Shown: piece by piece, positions 35,810 to 43,504 of the stretch
Numbering within the stretch: the stretch's first letter is position 1
Layout of the letters: each line of letters begins with the position of its first letter
NCBI RefSeq assembly: GCF_014858725.1
Contig: NZ_AQGV01000012.1
Coordinates: forward strand, 434,001 to 498,000
DNA: 64,000 nt
From: Pseudoalteromonas aurantia 208
GTDB lineage: Bacteria > Pseudomonadota > Gammaproteobacteria > Enterobacterales > Alteromonadaceae
Direction: 5' to 3'
Position numbers and translations under genes: made by a program
The notes under the pieces: model-generated
What the model was told of the DNA's origin: nothing
The model's database searches: none
Seen by the model: the letters and a program-made list of their open reading frames with translations, nothing else

Positions 35810-36280
35810 ATGAAAGCACTTACAGGCGCAGCAATGGCAATGATGGTTGCCGGGTTGGTTGGTTGTAATAGTACAAATACTGCAAATTCATCAGCAAGCT
35901 CAACCGCAGCCAATGCTGCTGCGAGTGCAAGTTCGACCGATCTTGTTCATTGTTATGATGTAAACGTGTGTGGTGGTCATAATGACTGCAAAACAGCAAG
36001 TAATGCCTGTGCAGGGCAAGCGTCATGTAAAGGTACAGGGTTTGTTGCAATGCCGAAAAAAGCATGTGGTGATGTAGGCGGTAAAACGAAAGATGCGTGG
36101 GTCGGTGAAATAGCCAAAGCCGCATTGGTACATTGTCATGATGTAAATATTTGTGGTGGTCATAATGACTGTAAAACCGCGAGCAATGCTTGTGCTGGGC
36201 ATGCATCTTGTAAAGGTACGGGTTTTGTATCAATGCCAGCGAAATCTTGTGGTGACATCGGTGGTAAAGTAAAGAGTTAA
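35810..36280 (+). CDS. Tandem-domain lipoprotein bufferin-like RiPP precursor (BufA-like)
   Basis: A 156-residue protein. Residues 1-19 are a lipoprotein signal peptide (LVGC lipobox, Cys19), then a Ser/Ala/Asn-rich linker. Two near-identical 48-residue domains lie at 45-92 and 106-153. Each has six Cys in the order HC-5-C-5-C-6-C-5-C-12-C with a GGHNDC turn and KGTGFV.MP (Cys 48, 54, 60, 67, 73, 86 and 109, 115, 121, 128, 134, 147). This is the pattern of copper-buffering bufferins and related MNIO substrates, where Cys side chains are converted to thiooxazole-type heterocycles. The MNIO enzyme and DUF2063 partner genes lie downstream. The duplicated core and lipid anchor are unusual. Copper binding is inference from the family. 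Confidence 0.82.
   Translation: MKALTGAAMAMMVAGLVGCNSTNTANSSASSTAANAAASASSTDLVHCYDVNVCGGHNDCKTASNACAGQASCKGTGFVAMPKKACGDVGGKTKDAWVGEIAKAALVHCHDVNICGGHNDCKTASNACAGHASCKGTGFVSMPAKSCGDIGGKVKS
35942..36268 (+). repeat. Intragenic tandem duplication of the bufferin-like core
   Basis: Two 144-bp units (35942-36085 and 36125-36268) encode nearly the same 48 residues. They share long identical DNA runs such as tgtggtggtcataatgactg but differ at many third positions, so the duplication is not recent and has been kept under protein-level selection. Confidence 0.85.
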
Positions 36281-36283
36281 TAA

Positions 36284-36552
36284 CTAGGGGCTGTTGAACT
36301 TTGCTGTTCTATTTTTGTTCTCTTTGAGCGTGCTTTTATCGCGGCGCTTAATATGTGGCCTAGTAATCTAAGCGAATATTAAGCAACAAAGAGAAAGGGG
36401 CGCTCAAAAGAGCCGGTAGGCAGCGCTTGATTGGCTTTTCTACTATGTTATCGGCTGACTTACATGGAATTACCATGCTACGCAGCCTCTGCCTTGTATA
36501 AAATCCAATCAAACTGCTGCAAAAATGAACCTGAAAGATCAATAGCCCCTAG
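36284..36552. mobile_element. MITE-like element between the precursor and MNIO genes
   Basis: A 269-bp segment bounded by imperfect terminal inverted repeats. The left end reads CTAGGGGCTGTTGAACTTT; the right end, reversed, reads CTAGGGGCTATTGATCTTT (17 of 19 match). Further inside, similarity continues weakly. It has no transposase and its only open frames are short and unsupported. GGGGCTGTTGA-type ends are common on small non-autonomous elements in marine gammaproteobacteria (from memory). It separates the RiPP precursor from its modifying enzymes. Confidence 0.75.
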
Positions 36553-36599
36553 CAATTAGTCCACTTAGGCTATGGATGGCCTTTTTATGTAGGAAGTCT

Positions 36600-37421
36600 A
36601 TGTCAGTACCGTATTTAGGCTTTGGGATGGGGTTACGTACATGTTACTTCGAACAAATAATCTCAGAGCGGCCAGCGATCGACTGGTTTGAAATCATTTC
36701 AGAAAACTATTTTGTATCAGGTGGCAAACCTTGGTACTACTTATCACAAATAAAAGAGCAATACCCCATTGTTATGCATGGTGTGTCGATGTCGATAGGC
36801 AGCACCGATGACATTAATACTGACTATTTGAAACAGTTAAAGCGAACTATCGCACGGGTTAACCCAGCTTGGGTATCGGATCACTTGTGTTTTAGCGCAT
36901 TAGGTGATTTCAATAGTCACGATTTATTGCCGATGCCTTACACGGAAGAAGCATTAAATCATTTAACTCAGCGTATATCACAAGTGCAAGATTATTTAGA
37001 AAGGCCGATGATATTTGAAAATGTGTCGAGTTATCTAACTTACAAACAATCCCATATGACAGAGTGGGAATTTTTGGCACAATTGCATAAACAAACAGGC
37101 TGTCAGTTTTTATTAGATATTAATAACGTATATGTAAGTGCGAGAAATCATAGCTTTTCGGCGATGGATTACCTCAATGCCATACCAAAAGAAAGTATCG
37201 CGCAAATACATTTAGCTGGACATCAAGATTTTGATAGCCATATTATTGATACACATGATGAGCCTGTCTGTGACGCTGTATGGTCTTTATTTTCTGAGTT
37301 TAGTCAACAAGTTTCAGCCGTGAGTACTATGATAGAGCGTGATGATAACTTTCCACCATTAGCGGAATTGCTAGCTGAATTAGAACATGCAAAAGCGTTA
37401 ACCCGAACACATTGGGGGTAA
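36600..37421 (+). CDS. MNIO family (DUF692) iron-dependent RiPP-modifying enzyme (BufB-like)
   Basis: A 273-residue TIM-barrel-type enzyme of the multinuclear non-heme iron oxidative family. Metal-ligand blocks are seen in order: MHGVSMSIG, VSDHLCF, FENVSSYL, LLDINNVYVSARN, IHLAGH, IDTHDEP and MIERDDNFP. Family members (MbnB, BufB, HvfB) oxidise Cys in a precursor peptide with a partner protein. I start at ATG 36600 (AGGAAG site), since the ATG 24 bp upstream adds a non-conserved tail. One base separates its stop from the DUF2063 gene. Its likely substrate is the duplicated Cys-rich lipoprotein upstream. Confidence 0.9.
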   Translation: MSVPYLGFGMGLRTCYFEQIISERPAIDWFEIISENYFVSGGKPWYYLSQIKEQYPIVMHGVSMSIGSTDDINTDYLKQLKRTIARVNPAWVSDHLCFSALGDFNSHDLLPMPYTEEALNHLTQRISQVQDYLERPMIFENVSSYLTYKQSHMTEWEFLAQLHKQTGCQFLLDINNVYVSARNHSFSAMDYLNAIPKESIAQIHLAGHQDFDSHIIDTHDEPVCDAVWSLFSEFSQQVSAVSTMIERDDNFPPLAELLAELEHAKALTRTHWG

Positions 37422-37422
37422 T

Positions 37423-38223
37423 ATGAGTGATTTAGCGACTCTGCAGCATGCTTTTATTGCGTTGCTTCATAATGAAAATAATAGCTTAGCAAATAATATC
37501 GTTGATCAGGCACCGTTAGAGGTTTGCCAGCGCTTGGAGATTTATCAAAGTGCTTATCGGATCAGACTTCGTGGTGTTTTAGAGCAAGACCATGAAACAT
37601 TAGGGTTTTATTTAGGTGATGAGCTGTTTGAAGCAATGATGGATGGGTACATCAACTATTACCCTTCACAATCACGCTCGCTAAGACAGTTTGGGGAACG
37701 GTTACCAGAATTTTTACGCATTACTCCGCCATTTTCAGAACATGGGATTTTAGCGGAGATCGCTGAGTTTGAACGTATTTTATTGAGCTCGTTTGATAGT
37801 GGTGACGCATCATTGTTACGGTGGCCGCAATTACAGGCCATTGACATTAATCAATGGCCAAATATGGTGCTACAGTTGCACCCTAGTGTCTATTTTTTTA
37901 AATGTGCCTACGCAAGTGTAGAAAGTTGGCGAGCATTAAAAGAAAAAAAGACGCCGCCATTGGCTGATATTCATGAGCCGCATCATTGGCTGATAGCCCG
38001 AGGGACAGATCATCGAACTGGATTTCATCCTCTAGATAAAAAGCAATGGTTATGTCTAAAAAGCATCGCAGATGGTATGCCGTTTAGTATGGTGTGCCAA
38101 TCTATTGTTGGAGAATTTGATGATGAGCAAACATGCTCGATGTTTGTGATTGGTGTGTTGCAGTTAGGGATTGAACAAGGTTGGTTCAGTGGCGTTAATA
38201 TGCTACATGGCACCTTAGTTTAA
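37423..38223 (+). CDS. DUF2063 family RiPP partner protein (BufC/HvfC-like)
   Basis: A 266-residue protein with the N-terminal HvfC/BufC domain (PF09836): QHAFIALLHNE, then RLEIYQSAYRIRLRGVLEQDHETLGFYLGDELFEAMMDGYINYYPSQSRSLRQFG in segments typical of the family. The C-terminal half resembles the winged-helix-like domain that recognises the leader or precursor. It works with the MNIO enzyme, to which it is joined by a 1-bp gap, to present the precursor. No DoxX-like membrane gene follows, though many such operons have one. Confidence 0.88.
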   Translation: MSDLATLQHAFIALLHNENNSLANNIVDQAPLEVCQRLEIYQSAYRIRLRGVLEQDHETLGFYLGDELFEAMMDGYINYYPSQSRSLRQFGERLPEFLRITPPFSEHGILAEIAEFERILLSSFDSGDASLLRWPQLQAIDINQWPNMVLQLHPSVYFFKCAYASVESWRALKEKKTPPLADIHEPHHWLIARGTDHRTGFHPLDKKQWLCLKSIADGMPFSMVCQSIVGEFDDEQTCSMFVIGVLQLGIEQGWFSGVNMLHGTLV

Positions 38224-38659
38224 CCAGTATGGGTGTTCAAAAGTGACTTTTACCGTTTAATGTACCGGTAAAAATACACTGGAAATTCAAACTAGTTAAC
38301 CTCAGGTTTGGATAAGGGTTTTGGAATAGACAATGTTTTGAAAACAAACTTACGTACAATCCAATGATGGTATTTTTTTCAATATCAAGGCGCTTTTATG
38401 CAGTAATAGCGGGCTATTACAAATGAAAGCAACGCCGAGAGTGAGAAAAATAGCTTTATTGGGCAAATTCGCTTATCCAGAGCTGAGGTTAGTTATTATA
38501 CCACCGTTATTAATGCGGTGACGATCCTAGGAGTCAATGACGCTTAACTGCATTAAAGTTTGCCTATGTAAAATAACGACATATTGAAACTTTCTCTTTG
38601 TTAGTCAGCGTTTATATGTCGTCGTATTTGACTGATGATTTATTACTATTTTTTTGACG
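38224..38659. other. Intergenic region after the RiPP operon
   Basis: 436 bp without a gene. TTTTACCG/CGGTAAAA (38248-38273) may be a weak terminator for the DUF2063 gene. 38371-38452 holds a large imperfect dyad, listed separately. Confidence 0.45.
38371..38452. repeat. Large imperfect palindrome, possible intergenic repeat element
   Basis: An 82-bp dyad centred near 38411. Outer arms are TATTTTTTTCAATATCAAGGCG and, reversed from the other side, TATTTTTCTCACTCTCGGCG; the inner arms are GTAATAGC/GCTATTAC. The transcript would form a long hairpin. Such a unit is probably repeated elsewhere in the genome, but only one copy is in this window. Confidence 0.5.
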
Positions 38660-39100
38660 TTACCAGCTGCCCGTATTTTGCATCGATTGCCATGGTTCTT
38701 GAGCGGGCAAAGCTTCGCCTTTTTGTAGCAACTCAATTGAAATACCATCTGGAGATTGAACAAACGCCATATGTCCGCAGCGAGGAGGGCGATTAATTAA
38801 GACTCCCGCGTTCATTAACTTCGTACACGTGTTATAAATATCATCAACAGAAAAAGCCAGATGACCAAAGTTTCTGCCACTTGTGTATTGCTCAGGATCC
38901 CAGTTATAGGTTAACTCTATAGTGGGAGTGAATGTTGTTTTTGCTTCTTCTAATTGCCCTGGCGCGGCAAGGTATATTAATGAAAATCGACCTTTTTCGC
39001 TGTCGTAACGTTTAACCTCAATTAGGCCCAGTAAATCGCAGTAAAAATGCATTGATGCGTTTAAATCTTGCACGCGAACCATAGTGTGTAAAAATTCCAT
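38660..39100 (-). CDS. Lactoylglutathione lyase-like VOC protein (glyoxalase I type)
   Basis: A 146-residue vicinal-oxygen-chelate protein close to GloA in layout: FLHTMVRVQDLNASMHFYCDLLGL, IELTYNWDPEQYTSGRNFGHLAFSV and SPDGISIELLQKG. The four metal ligands expected for glyoxalase I are in place (His in LHTMV, Glu in IELTYN, His in GHLAF, Glu in IELL). It should convert the methylglyoxal-glutathione hemithioacetal to lactoylglutathione. ATG 39100 has an AAGGGGC site at 7 bp and matches GloA; the upstream ATG at 39118 does not. It follows the three-gene operon 39175-43324 by about 75 bp. Confidence 0.85.
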   Translation of the reverse strand: MEFLHTMVRVQDLNASMHFYCDLLGLIEVKRYDSEKGRFSLIYLAAPGQLEEAKTTFTPTIELTYNWDPEQYTSGRNFGHLAFSVDDIYNTCTKLMNAGVLINRPPRCGHMAFVQSPDGISIELLQKGEALPAQEPWQSMQNTGSW

Positions 39101-39174
39101 AAAATTGCCCCTTATCATCTTATCGTAGCTATTGTATGTGTAAATTGCGTGATAACAAGGGGCAGTTGAGGCGT

Positions 39175-41148
39175 TTAGTAGTTTGCAGCCACATTCACAC
39201 CACTAAACGTGCTGTAAGCACGAAGTGCTATGTGCCATTCGCCGGCTTGTGGGTTAGATAATACACAGCTTTCAGTATTACCCTCTTTGTAGGGTCTGCA
39301 GTCATAACTTGACGTTGTGGGTTTACTGCCAAAACGAACATAGAGATCGGCATCTCCACTGCCCGCTGCGGAATCTACCGTAAGTGTAGTTACACCAGTA
39401 GGTAGAGTAAGGGTTTTATATATCCACTGACCTTTATCAGCGCCAAGGTTAGGCCATTGCTGTGAACCACCATTATCTGGCGGAGTGGTACTTGAGTCAT
39501 AGTTAGCAACCAATGTCACATTTGCATAAGGTGCATAGCCTGACAACATAACATAATACTTACCTGCTTGAATGCTTGAAATTTCGCATGTTTCATTGTT
39601 GCCCGATTTGTATGGTCGACAATCATAGCTTGTAGAGGTGGGTTTGTTGGCAAACTTAACATACATATCAGCATCACCTGTCCCCCCTGATGTTTTGAAC
39701 GAAAGTGTTTTTACCCCAGTTGGAACATCTAATACATAGTATGCTTGTCCGCCTTTGTTACCGTTTAGACCATTTAAAGGGGTATTATTCGTTAGTGGTG
39801 TCTCTGCTGTTGGAGGATCTACAGGATCTGTCATATTATCGATGATACTTAAACCGGAAGCGCTTTGCTTTAGCACTAAATCTTCTCCTAACCCGCTTGC
39901 ATACCACCAATTGATGTTTGCAGGGAGTGCGAGAGGATCGGCATCACGCTGTGCTTTGCTCAACGTACTGGCTGTACTGTCAAACTGTGCCGTTCTCACG
40001 GTTAAGTTGCTACTGGTCACACTCATGACTTTGAATTGTTGAATACTAGCAAGGTCAATAGTCCAAGACTTAGGGTCGTTGGCAGAACGTGCAGGGGCTC
40101 CCCAGCTACCCTCACCAACATAAATAGTGCCGCCCGTAGTGGTTTTAACAAAGTTATTGCCAGAAGGTTTTAGTGCTTGGGTAATTTTGTTGATATGTGT
40201 ATCAGACTCGACAACCAAGTTCATTTTTTTATCATAAAAATTTTGCGCCCACCAAGTGTGCAATATGGTGTTGTCAGATTTACCAGAATAATGCGGATAC
40301 ATTGGCTTATGATATTGAGCGACTCGCCATTTCGCGCTACTTCCTCGTGCGGTTAAATCTTGTGTTAGCCAATTATTCATGGCCGTTGCATAGCTTGACC
40401 AACCACTGTTTTTGTACTGGCTGTTCAGGGTGTATACGCGCAGTAATTGACTAACATTAAATGCGCCATAGGTATCTGAGCTCGTGCAACTACCATCTTG
40501 GTTAAAGTCAATGCCAAATACCTGACAAAGTGTTTTATAATTGTCGTCTTCATGGTTTCCGTGTGTTGCGACAAAAGGGTAGATACGCTTGTAACTAATG
40601 CCGTCAATTTGGTCGGTTGAAAAAGTCAGCTGCCAATCTTTTAAGTATTCTTTCATCTCAGATGACGAGTTTGCATTGGTGTAATCACCTCCATGCATAA
40701 TAAACAAAGGCCTTATTTTGGCAATGAGTTCATTTCCTTTGCGTCGGTTCGTCCAACCTGTTCTGGTGTCGCCACCGGCAACAACAGTAAAGCCACTACT
40801 GGTAGTTGGGGCCGTTTTAAACCATAAACGTTCAGCACACCCTTCACTGTCGCATACACGATAATAAACGTTACTATTTTCAGGTAACCCCGTGAGGGTG
40901 ACAAACTGACTTTGTAAACTACTTGCAAATGTATGCGATGCTAAAACTGACTTATTCTGCCAAGTTTGTTCATTGGTTGAGACCCCATATTTTACATAAT
41001 GGTTACTCCCACTTGTGGGTGAGAAACCAATGGTTGCTTGCTGGCTGGGGTTGGCATCCCATACGAGACGATGATATTGGCTACCTGCATGCACCGAACT
41101 GCTGGCAAGTGTTAGTCCTATCATTAGGGCCAAAATAGATCTGTTCAT
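39175..41148 (-). CDS. Secreted metallophosphoesterase with two PPC domains
   Basis: A 657-residue exported protein. Signal peptide residues 1-21. An N-terminal fibronectin-III-like domain as in purple acid phosphatases (YHRLVWDANPSQQATIGF; SNVYYRVCDSEGC). The calcineurin-type metallophosphatase core holds the metal motifs GGDTR, HGGDYTN, THGNHEDD, YHKPMYPHYSG and ESDTHINK. Two C-terminal PPC domains follow (about 450-545 and 565-657), each with GDADxYVxFxxKP and CRPYK. It should cleave phosphomonoesters or diesters outside the cell. Its start overlaps the preceding DUF1566 gene stop by 4 nt. Confidence 0.88.
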   Translation of the reverse strand: MNRSILALMIGLTLASSSVHAGSQYHRLVWDANPSQQATIGFSPTSGSNHYVKYGVSTNEQTWQNKSVLASHTFASSLQSQFVTLTGLPENSNVYYRVCDSEGCAERLWFKTAPTTSSGFTVVAGGDTRTGWTNRRKGNELIAKIRPLFIMHGGDYTNANSSSEMKEYLKDWQLTFSTDQIDGISYKRIYPFVATHGNHEDDNYKTLCQVFGIDFNQDGSCTSSDTYGAFNVSQLLRVYTLNSQYKNSGWSSYATAMNNWLTQDLTARGSSAKWRVAQYHKPMYPHYSGKSDNTILHTWWAQNFYDKKMNLVVESDTHINKITQALKPSGNNFVKTTTGGTIYVGEGSWGAPARSANDPKSWTIDLASIQQFKVMSVTSSNLTVRTAQFDSTASTLSKAQRDADPLALPANINWWYASGLGEDLVLKQSASGLSIIDNMTDPVDPPTAETPLTNNTPLNGLNGNKGGQAYYVLDVPTGVKTLSFKTSGGTGDADMYVKFANKPTSTSYDCRPYKSGNNETCEISSIQAGKYYVMLSGYAPYANVTLVANYDSSTTPPDNGGSQQWPNLGADKGQWIYKTLTLPTGVTTLTVDSAAGSGDADLYVRFGSKPTTSSYDCRPYKEGNTESCVLSNPQAGEWHIALRAYSTFSGVNVAANY

Positions 41149-41828
41149 TTATTTATTTCCTTTGGGGTTGTAATTAACGTGTCGCGACCGCTTACCTGCG
41201 AGGTAGGTAAATCTGTAACTGAGCTTACGAGCATGACAAATGCAGCATTACGATACGGTAAAGTCATGCTCGTCCCAGTGTGAAAGTTGACTGATTTAGC
41301 GCCTTCTTTAAATTGATTAAAATGTTTAGATAGCTTGTTAGTTTGCTCTGAACTCCAATAATCACCATGCTGGATATGCAAAAAGAAATCGTGTGCAATA
41401 TGTGTATTACCAGGACGGCTTGGAGGCTCTACTAGGCTTGCTAATTCTTCACTACTGGGTAATCGCCAGGTTTGTACACCACATAATCCGTTTTCATTGG
41501 TATGGCGAAGTAAATCAGCAGTATCACAGCGATTTGACTCAAAGTAGCAATCGCCGAAATTCGCCACGCCTTTCTGGTTTTGATACCAGGAATAGGTCCA
41601 GTATCCATCGTGAATAGATTCGTTGTCGGTTTTTATCTCCCATAGTAATTGTTTTTCTTTGTCATACACGCATGCCCAAGGACCTTGCCATGGCTTTAAT
41701 GGTTTGCCTTCGGCTGATATTTTTATATAGCGCGGGTGCATATGGCTTTTTTGGGTAGGTAATGCAATTAAACAGTAGCCAACAATCACGCTTAGCAGTA
41801 AAAAGGATATTAAGAGTCGGTTTTTCAT
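41145..41828 (-). CDS. DUF1566 (Lcl C-terminal) domain protein
   Basis: A 227-residue protein with an N-terminal membrane anchor or signal peptide (residues 4-22). The DUF1566 fold is rich in Trp and Gly: GLCGVQTWRLPSSEELASLV is the diagnostic block, and DYWSSEQ and the final RNAAFVMLVSS also fit. Such domains occur in extracellular, adhesin- or lectin-like proteins; the biochemical role is unknown. It is the middle gene of an operon, overlapping both neighbours by 4 nt. Confidence 0.8.
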   Translation of the reverse strand: MKNRLLISFLLLSVIVGYCLIALPTQKSHMHPRYIKISAEGKPLKPWQGPWACVYDKEKQLLWEIKTDNESIHDGYWTYSWYQNQKGVANFGDCYFESNRCDTADLLRHTNENGLCGVQTWRLPSSEELASLVEPPSRPGNTHIAHDFFLHIQHGDYWSSEQTNKLSKHFNQFKEGAKSVNFHTGTSMTLPYRNAAFVMLVSSVTDLPTSQVSGRDTLITTPKEINK

Positions 41829-43324
41829 AATATATACTTCAATGAAATGGCTAAGTTATGACGCGTGTGTGCAATTTGACTATGATCAAACGCTGAGACC
41901 CACATACAGGTACCATGTTCGAGGGCAACATCATGGACTGAGGGGGTCATATTTTTTCGCACGAGTTCCAGTGTCCACTGGCCATTCTTCCATTGACCAC
42001 GAGCGCGGACATCAGCTCTATCTCCTTCAAAGCGGTTTGAGCGGTAGAGAACGGAGGGGAGGCGAGTACCTATAGGGTAGTGATCATCATCCTTCTTGTA
42101 TGGCTTAGACCCAAACCATGGTATAATATCGCCTTCGTATAGGGCGTCTTTTGGCAGCCTTTTGGGTATGACCCCATTGGGGCTGTACCAAAGCCAGTTC
42201 ATTACATAAGCACCACTTTCTTTGCCATCAGGCAAATACCCAGCACTGTAGCGTCTTTGTCCAGATAGCACTTTAGTGAGGGGGCCAATAAAATTGTCAT
42301 CAGCCAAAATCATGTCATTTGTGCGTACTGCTTTCCAATGCCATAAGTCACGTACTTTGTTATCGACACTGGCATGATAACCCTTACCGTGCCAATTACT
42401 GGGTTTGTCATGAAAGGGGGTTTTTCCTAAATGGGCAGTACCATCTGCGCCGCTATTACAGGTTTTAGACAGCATCACGGCAAATTTGTCTTCATAATGA
42501 CTTTGTTCATCAAATTCATAGAAGCCATTTTCGACAACTTTCCAACCCGTGCTGACTTTTTCAATTGGTAAATGTGAAAGGCTATGTGTTGGATCTGCCC
42601 ACGTAAATAAGAAGAACGTTTCGTGTTTATTGCTGAGGGCTTTAATGGTCACGGTTGTTTGCCCATCGACAAAGTTTGCGCCACCAATGGTATGGACATT
42701 GATACTTTGTGCTTCTTGCCATATAGGTTCATCGGCAAGCCCATCAATTTCCATCAAAACATTGGCACCAATTGGGACTACATTCAGACTGATGTATGTA
42801 TTTTGTGCCATGTGATATGTACCAATAGAGGCTAAAATCAGCCCAATAGAAAGAAACCAAGGTAGTTGCTTTAGAGGGATGAAGAACACTCTTTTTATGA
42901 GCTTTTTACCAAGTTGTAAGAAGTATATCCAGCTATGAAGTAATAAATAACAACCAATTAAGAATGAGGATATCAGGTGAAGTGTCTGTGTTTGAAATTG
43001 GGTTATATTGAAATAGACACTCCAACCCGTGATGACACAGCCAAGTACAGAAAAATAACCAAATCGGTTAACCCAAGTATGGTAGTACGTGTACTTGTTT
43101 GGCGTAATGTCGTTGTTTTTATAAAAAACATAAGAAATAGCGGTCAAAGTGATTATACAAGCACTTAACATATGCCAAAAATGAACATGGCCACTAGGTA
43201 GAATTGGCGCAAGCACTAACAATTCAGAGTGGCTGATGGTAGCTATCCTTAACCCACTGAATAAACTTGTAAAAATTGCTATTGCTATTACGGTGTGTAA
43301 AAAAATAAAAAAGGGCCGCGGCAA
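41825..43324 (-). CDS. Cytochrome b561-like membrane domain fused to ethylbenzene-dehydrogenase-type heme domain
   Basis: A 499-residue protein. Residues 1-180 carry five hydrophobic segments with His residues placed as heme b ligands (HTVIAIAIF, HFWHML, YHTWVNRFGYF, TLHLISSF, LHSWIYF). Residues 190-499 match the periplasmic ethylbenzene-dehydrogenase/DMSO-reductase-like heme b subunit (EIDGLADEPIWQEA, FFLFTWADPTHS, EDKFAVMLSKTCN, DLWHWKAVR, ALEHGTCMWVSAFD). It would pass electrons between the quinone pool and a periplasmic partner. No molybdopterin enzyme is nearby, and two secreted proteins complete the operon. The physiological partner is unknown. Confidence 0.8.
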   Translation of the reverse strand: MPRPFFIFLHTVIAIAIFTSLFSGLRIATISHSELLVLAPILPSGHVHFWHMLSACIITLTAISYVFYKNNDITPNKYTYYHTWVNRFGYFSVLGCVITGWSVYFNITQFQTQTLHLISSFLIGCYLLLHSWIYFLQLGKKLIKRVFFIPLKQLPWFLSIGLILASIGTYHMAQNTYISLNVVPIGANVLMEIDGLADEPIWQEAQSINVHTIGGANFVDGQTTVTIKALSNKHETFFLFTWADPTHSLSHLPIEKVSTGWKVVENGFYEFDEQSHYEDKFAVMLSKTCNSGADGTAHLGKTPFHDKPSNWHGKGYHASVDNKVRDLWHWKAVRTNDMILADDNFIGPLTKVLSGQRRYSAGYLPDGKESGAYVMNWLWYSPNGVIPKRLPKDALYEGDIIPWFGSKPYKKDDDHYPIGTRLPSVLYRSNRFEGDRADVRARGQWKNGQWTLELVRKNMTPSVHDVALEHGTCMWVSAFDHSQIAHTRHNLAISLKYIL

Positions 43325-43504
43325 GGTCTAGTCACTCTATTTGAAATTTAATTATTAATATTTACATTGTATTTACCTTGTGTGAAATATTTATTGGTTA
43401 TAATTCTATTGGTTAGAGAAATATCAACTAAATTGGTTATGGATCTGTAATTTATTTTGGCTAATATTAACAATAGTTACACCATATATGTATCAAACAG
43501 GGAA

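Noticed and set aside
36360..36542. 60-codon minus-strand frame inside the MITE-like element
   Set aside because: Lies wholly within the non-autonomous element, with no transposase motif or ribosome-binding site.
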